Shown one piece after another: positions 5,781 to 8,959 of a stretch of DNA of 8,959 bases. Both the position numbers and the translations under genes were made by a program. This DNA is from an uncultured Devosia sp. GTDB taxonomy: Bacteria; Pseudomonadota; Alphaproteobacteria; Rhizobiales; Devosiaceae. The stretch spans positions 1 to 8,959 of the forward strand of contig CAMLOA010000051.1 of the NCBI GenBank assembly GCA_946481445.1, in the 5' to 3' direction. The notes under the pieces were generated by a model. That model was given only the letters and a program-made list of their open reading frames with translations, made no database searches and had not been told where the DNA came from. The stretch's first letter is position 1, and each line of letters opens with the position of its first letter.

Positions 5781-6608
5781 ATGGCAGGGCAGGTGCGGAC
5801 CGGAACAGCCGGCTGGGTCTACGAGCCCTGGCGGGGAACCTTCTTCCCGCCGGGCCTGGTGCAGAAGAAGGAGCTGGCCTATGCCAGTTCGCGCCTGGGT
5901 TCGATCGAGATCAACGCCACCTTCCGCGCCAACCAGAAGCCGGACAGCTTCGCCAAATGGGCCGGCGAGGCGCGCGACGGGTTCGTCTTTTCCATCAAGG
6001 GGCCGCAGCTGGTCACCCATATCAAGCGGCTCAAGGATTGCCGGCAGGAACTGGCCAACTTCTTCGCCTCCGGTCCACTGGCGCTGGGGCCCAAGCTGGG
6101 TCCGTTCGTCTGGCAATTGCCACCCAATCTGAGCTTCAAGCCCGAGGTGCTGGGCGCGTTCCTCGCCATGCTTCCCCGGACCATGGAGGACTATGTGGCG
6201 CTGGCCGGCCAAGCCGACGGGCGGCTCAAGACGCCTCCTTTCCTGGACGCGGCCGGCGTCGGCCCCATCCGCCATGCCATCGAGATGCGGCATGCCAGTT
6301 TCGATGCGCCGGAAGCCAGTGCCATGCTGGCGGGGCACAATGTGGCGCGGGTCATCGCAGATACGGCGGACAATCCGGCCCGGGCGCTGACGGCCGACTT
6401 TGCCTATCTGCGCCTGCAGGGCCCCGCGCGGGGCGATGCGGGCGGTTACCAGCCGGACGACATTGCCGACTGGGCCGCGACCATCAAGGGCTGGGCCGAG
6501 GCGGGGCGGGACGTGTTTGCCTATTTCGTGCACGAGGACAAGCTGCACGCCCCGGCCAATGCCATTGCGCTGCGCCGCGCGCTGGGCATTGACCTTCCCG
6601 GCGATTGA
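5781..6608 (+). CDS. DUF72 domain-containing protein (YecE-like)
   Basis: A 275-residue cytoplasmic protein filling the normal length of the DUF72 family (TIM-barrel fold, biochemical role not established). Family motifs are in order: GTAGWVYEPW at 8-17, SIEINATFR at 41-49 (commonly EINSTFY in relatives), FSIKGPQLVTHIKRLKD at 70-86, LGPFVWQLPPNL at 106-117, EMRHASF at 168-174, AYLRLQG at 208-214 and FVHEDKLHAPANA at 249-261. There is no signal peptide or membrane segment. The ATG is preceded by a strong GGGAGGT (5769-5775). It is transcribed divergently from the serine hydrolase across a 328-base gap that holds the palindrome and inverted repeats; closer to this gene the gap shows only a GC-rich stem (5724-5730 with 5752-5758) and no clear promoter. 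DsbB follows 85 bases downstream on the same strand and may be co-transcribed. Confidence 0.92.
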   Translation: MAGQVRTGTAGWVYEPWRGTFFPPGLVQKKELAYASSRLGSIEINATFRANQKPDSFAKWAGEARDGFVFSIKGPQLVTHIKRLKDCRQELANFFASGPLALGPKLGPFVWQLPPNLSFKPEVLGAFLAMLPRTMEDYVALAGQADGRLKTPPFLDAAGVGPIRHAIEMRHASFDAPEASAMLAGHNVARVIADTADNPARALTADFAYLRLQGPARGDAGGYQPDDIADWAATIKGWAEAGRDVFAYFVHEDKLHAPANAIALRRALGIDLPGD

Positions 6609-6693
6609 TCACAAGCCTGTTCTCCGCTGGAAATCGCCGCAATCGCGGGCTATCCAGCCTCCGCCCCATCAGCGTCAGCCAAGGTTCCCCCGC

Positions 6694-7200
6694 ATGCCCG
6701 CCTCCATCTTCCAGCCGCTGGACAAGAAAGCCGCTGGAGTCGCCTTCCTCCTCGGTCTTGTGACCATCCTCACCGCGCTCGGGTCGCAGGTCTTCGGGGG
6801 CCTGGTGCCGTGCGAACTCTGCCTGGAGCAGCGCCTGCCCTACTATTATGGCCTGCCCATCCTGCTGATGATCCTCATCACCTGGAACCGGCTGCCATTG
6901 ACCGTCTGGTACCTGGCCATGGCCATCGTCACCGCCATCTTCGCCTGGGGCGCCTATATGGGCGTGTTCCACTCGGGCGTGGAATGGGGCTTCTGGCCCG
7001 GCCCGACAGCCTGCACCGGCGTGGGCGGCGAGATGAATTTCGATGACCTCAGCAACCTGACGCCGGTCATCGGCTGCGACGTCGTGCAGTTCCGCTTCCT
7101 GGGGATTTCGCTGGCTGGGTACAATGCCCTGGTATCGCTGGCCATCGTGGCCCTGCTGGGCGTTTCGATCCTGGCCCAGATGCGGCGCAAGCACGCCTAG
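6694..7200 (+). CDS. dsbB: Disulfide bond formation protein B (DsbB family)
   Basis: A 168-residue inner-membrane thiol oxidoreductase that reoxidises periplasmic DsbA-type proteins and passes electrons to quinone. Four membrane helices are apparent, at about 14-34, 48-63, 69-90 and 138-162. The first periplasmic loop has the CxxC active site, C40-E-L-C43, followed by the family signature LEQRLPYYYG (44-53). The second periplasmic cysteine pair is C107 and C128 in the long loop 91-137. All four functional cysteines are present. The chosen ATG gives a short basic N-terminus before helix 1; its ribosome site is weak (AAGG at 6681-6684, 9 bases away). The longer upstream reading frame overlaps the DUF72 gene in another frame and is not credible. 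No DsbA lies nearby in the window. The 85-base gap before it has no terminator, so joint expression with DUF72 is possible. Confidence 0.92.
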   Translation: MPASIFQPLDKKAAGVAFLLGLVTILTALGSQVFGGLVPCELCLEQRLPYYYGLPILLMILITWNRLPLTVWYLAMAIVTAIFAWGAYMGVFHSGVEWGFWPGPTACTGVGGEMNFDDLSNLTPVIGCDVVQFRFLGISLAGYNALVSLAIVALLGVSILAQMRRKHA

Positions 7201-7210
7201 AGGCCAGCCT

Positions 7211-7250
7211 CCGGGCGTTCTTCGTCTTACGCCGCCCGCGGAGCGCCCGG
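7211..7250 (+). terminator. Possible terminator after dsbB
   Basis: CCGGGCG (7211-7217) pairs with CGCCCGG (7244-7250) across a 26-base loop, starting 10 bases after the dsbB stop codon and followed by CCCTTTTGGG. The T-run is short and the loop long, so this is tentative. Confidence 0.35.
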
Positions 7251-7282
7251 CCCTTTTGGGTCGAGCGCGCGGGAAAGCCCTT

Positions 7283-7303
7283 CCCGGCCCTGTGCAGGCC
7301 GGG
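7283..7303 (-). terminator. Possible terminator of the helicase-related gene
   Basis: A perfect 7-base-pair stem, CCCGGCC (7283-7289) with GGCCGGG (7297-7303), and a 7-base loop lie 11 bases downstream of the helicase stop codon on the minus strand. Only a CTTT follows, so the U-tract is minimal. With the hairpin at 7211-7250 it fills the 114-base gap between convergent dsbB and helicase. Confidence 0.4.
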
Positions 7304-7314
7304 GCCGCCGGGTT

Positions 7315-8958
7315 CTAGTCCGCCTTGCGGTCGCGGAGGGCCGCCAGCTTGGCGAAGGGGCTGTCCGGGTCGAAGGCCTTTTCCTTGCGGTCCTCGCGCG
7401 GGCGCTCGAATTTGGGCCGCTCGTCGCGCTTGTCGAAGCGGCGGTTGTCGTTGCGGCCTTCGGGGCGCGGCTTGGGGTTGAGATGCTGGGCCTTGGACAG
7501 GTCCTGCTTCTCGCCTTCGGGACGCCGCTTGGCGGGCGGGCGCTGGCGCTCCTGGCGCGGCGGGCGCGCCTCGGCGGCCTCTCCGTCCGGGCGCCGGCGA
7601 TGCTCGTGGCGCTTGCCGTCATGGCGTCCATGGTCACCGCGCTTGCCGCCGGGGAACCAGATTTCGTCGAATTCGGGTTCGGCGGGCGCAGCGCCTTCGG
7701 CGGCGGGAGCCGCCTCGATCACGGTCGTGTCGGGGATGGAGGGCGCCAGCTCCGGCGCCAGGACGGCCGGTTCGGCTTCGACGGGTGCGGCATCCACGGC
7801 GTCGATGGAAGCCGGATTTTCCGCCAACACCTCTTCGAGGGCAGGCGCTTCGGCCGAGGCCTCGGCTGCGGGCGCCGGCGCGGCCAGCTTGGGCGTGCGG
7901 CGGACGCGGTAACCGAGGGAACTGAGGATCGAAGCGAAGTCCTCGCCCGAGCAGCCCAGCAGCGAGGTCATTTCCACGGTGACGCGGAAGCCGTTGCCCT
8001 CGGCGGCACCGGCCGGCAGTTCGCCCTGGTAGGGGCGGCTGGCATCGAGCGCGATCAGCGGGCGGATGATGTCGGCCAGGCGTTCGAGGATGTCGATGCG
8101 GACCGCGCGCTTGCCGGCCACCTTGAACCCGGCCACTTCATAGAGGCGGGGATCGACTTCGGGGTCGACCACGAAGCTGGTGCGTCCGGAGAGCACGATA
8201 TGGGGAATGTCGGTGACGCCGGGCTGGCGCACGCCGCCATGCTTGAGCGCGAACAGGATCAAGGCCAGTTCCCGCGGCGCCGGCTTCAGGCTCAGCGGCA
8301 CATAGATGTGGTAGGCGCCGAACTTGACGCCCAGCTTGCGCATCTTGCCGCGCACGTCCTGGTCGAGCCCCTTGACCTCTTCGGCCACCTGCGAGCGGGG
8401 AATGAGCCCGAGATGCTCGAACAGCTGGAAGGCGATGCCGCGGGCGGCGCCATCCAGGTCGGCCGGCGCCTCGAGCGCCATGACCCCTTCGAGCACGGTG
8501 TTGATATGGTGGCGCAGCCAGAGCGACAGGCGGTCCTGCACGCGCTCGAGATCGGTGCCGGTCAGCGTCTCGTCGGCCAGTATGAGCACGCGCGGCCGAT
8601 AGAGCGCGTCGCCCTCGATCAGTTCGGCGACGATATCGCCCTTCCAGCGCAGGCGTCCGTCGGTCGCCAGCACGAATTCCTCGTTGGGCGCCCCGGCCAG
8701 CCGCTCGGCCCGGTTGTGAATTTCGGGCGCCACCACCTGGTCGGCGGCGGAGCGCAACCCCTTGATGTCGGCGTCGCCATCATTGCGGGCGATGGTGAAG
8801 CGGAAGCCTTCGAGCGTGCCGATGAGATGGCCTTCCAGCCGCACTTCGCCACGCTCATTGATCTCGGGAGATACCATACGTTTGTCTTTCAGATGACGCA
8901 GCAAGACGCTGGTGCGCCGGTCGACGAATCTCTGGGTAAGCCGCTCATGCAGCGCATC
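7315..8958 (-). CDS. Helicase-related protein, C-terminal part (5' end outside window)
   Basis: Open to the right edge; 547 residues are visible, beginning DALHERLTQRFVDRRTSVLL. This matches the region just after the motor domains of the large helicase-like protein conserved in Hyphomicrobiales (often annotated ATP-dependent helicase or MgpS-like), so the ATPase motifs lie outside the window. Numbering from the first visible codon, LGVKFGAYHIYVPLSLKPA at 209-227 and a folded region to about 355 are typical. An Ala/Pro/Glu-rich stretch (about 359-429) follows, then EIWFPGG (432-438), then a strongly basic Arg/Lys/Gly/Pro-rich tail (about 438-528) likely to be disordered and to bind nucleic acid. 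It closes with FDPDSPFAKLAALRDRK, a short motif I recognise from relatives. A TTG in frame at 8902-8904 is an internal leucine, not the start. Family knowledge suggests RNA or DNA unwinding; the exact role is not established. Confidence 0.85.
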   Translation of the reverse strand, partial: DALHERLTQRFVDRRTSVLLRHLKDKRMVSPEINERGEVRLEGHLIGTLEGFRFTIARNDGDADIKGLRSAADQVVAPEIHNRAERLAGAPNEEFVLATDGRLRWKGDIVAELIEGDALYRPRVLILADETLTGTDLERVQDRLSLWLRHHINTVLEGVMALEAPADLDGAARGIAFQLFEHLGLIPRSQVAEEVKGLDQDVRGKMRKLGVKFGAYHIYVPLSLKPAPRELALILFALKHGGVRQPGVTDIPHIVLSGRTSFVVDPEVDPRLYEVAGFKVAGKRAVRIDILERLADIIRPLIALDASRPYQGELPAGAAEGNGFRVTVEMTSLLGCSGEDFASILSSLGYRVRRTPKLAAPAPAAEASAEAPALEEVLAENPASIDAVDAAPVEAEPAVLAPELAPSIPDTTVIEAAPAAEGAAPAEPEFDEIWFPGGKRGDHGRHDGKRHEHRRRPDGEAAEARPPRQERQRPPAKRRPEGEKQDLSKAQHLNPKPRPEGRNDNRRFDKRDERPKFERPREDRKEKAFDPDSPFAKLAALRDRKAD

Positions 8959-8959
8959 A

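Noticed and set aside
5616..6548. Long minus-strand frame opposite the DUF72 gene
   Set aside because: It is a shadow of DUF72 codons, with no domain and no ribosome site of note.

Overview
This window is GC-rich, densely coding bacterial chromosome. It most likely comes from an alphaproteobacterium of the order Hyphomicrobiales (Rhizobiales), perhaps a Devosia-like lineage. Three things point there: the C-terminal part of the helicase-related protein typical of that order, a small Omp25/Omp31-type outer-membrane beta-barrel protein, and the overall codon style. The genus is a guess. No phage, insertion sequence, CRISPR array, plasmid or toxin-antitoxin signature was found.

Layout, left to right: (1) the C-terminal 523 residues of pyruvate carboxylase, forward, cut by the left edge; (2) a convergent MATE-family efflux transporter, reverse, with a GC-rich hairpin between the two stop codons; (3) a gap holding a leader hairpin and a complete forward tRNA-Leu(CAA); (4) a forward outer-membrane beta-barrel protein with a signal peptide, ended by a strong hairpin shared with (5) a convergent, exported beta-lactamase-fold serine hydrolase; (6) a 328-base divergent intergenic region with a perfect 23-base AT-rich palindrome and further inverted repeats; (7) a forward DUF72 (YecE-like) protein; (8) a forward DsbB-type membrane thiol oxidoreductase; (9) a reverse helicase-related gene whose N-terminal part lies beyond the right edge.

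The genes do not form one pathway. They are mostly single-gene units: anaplerotic carbon metabolism (pyruvate carboxylase), drug or metabolite export (MATE), translation (tRNA), envelope functions (outer-membrane protein, periplasmic hydrolase, DsbB) and nucleic-acid handling (helicase). Three convergent gene pairs have hairpins in their short gaps. I see no convincing new multi-gene system. The feature most worth following is the regulatory-looking DNA at 5531-5633, between the serine hydrolase and DUF72 genes.
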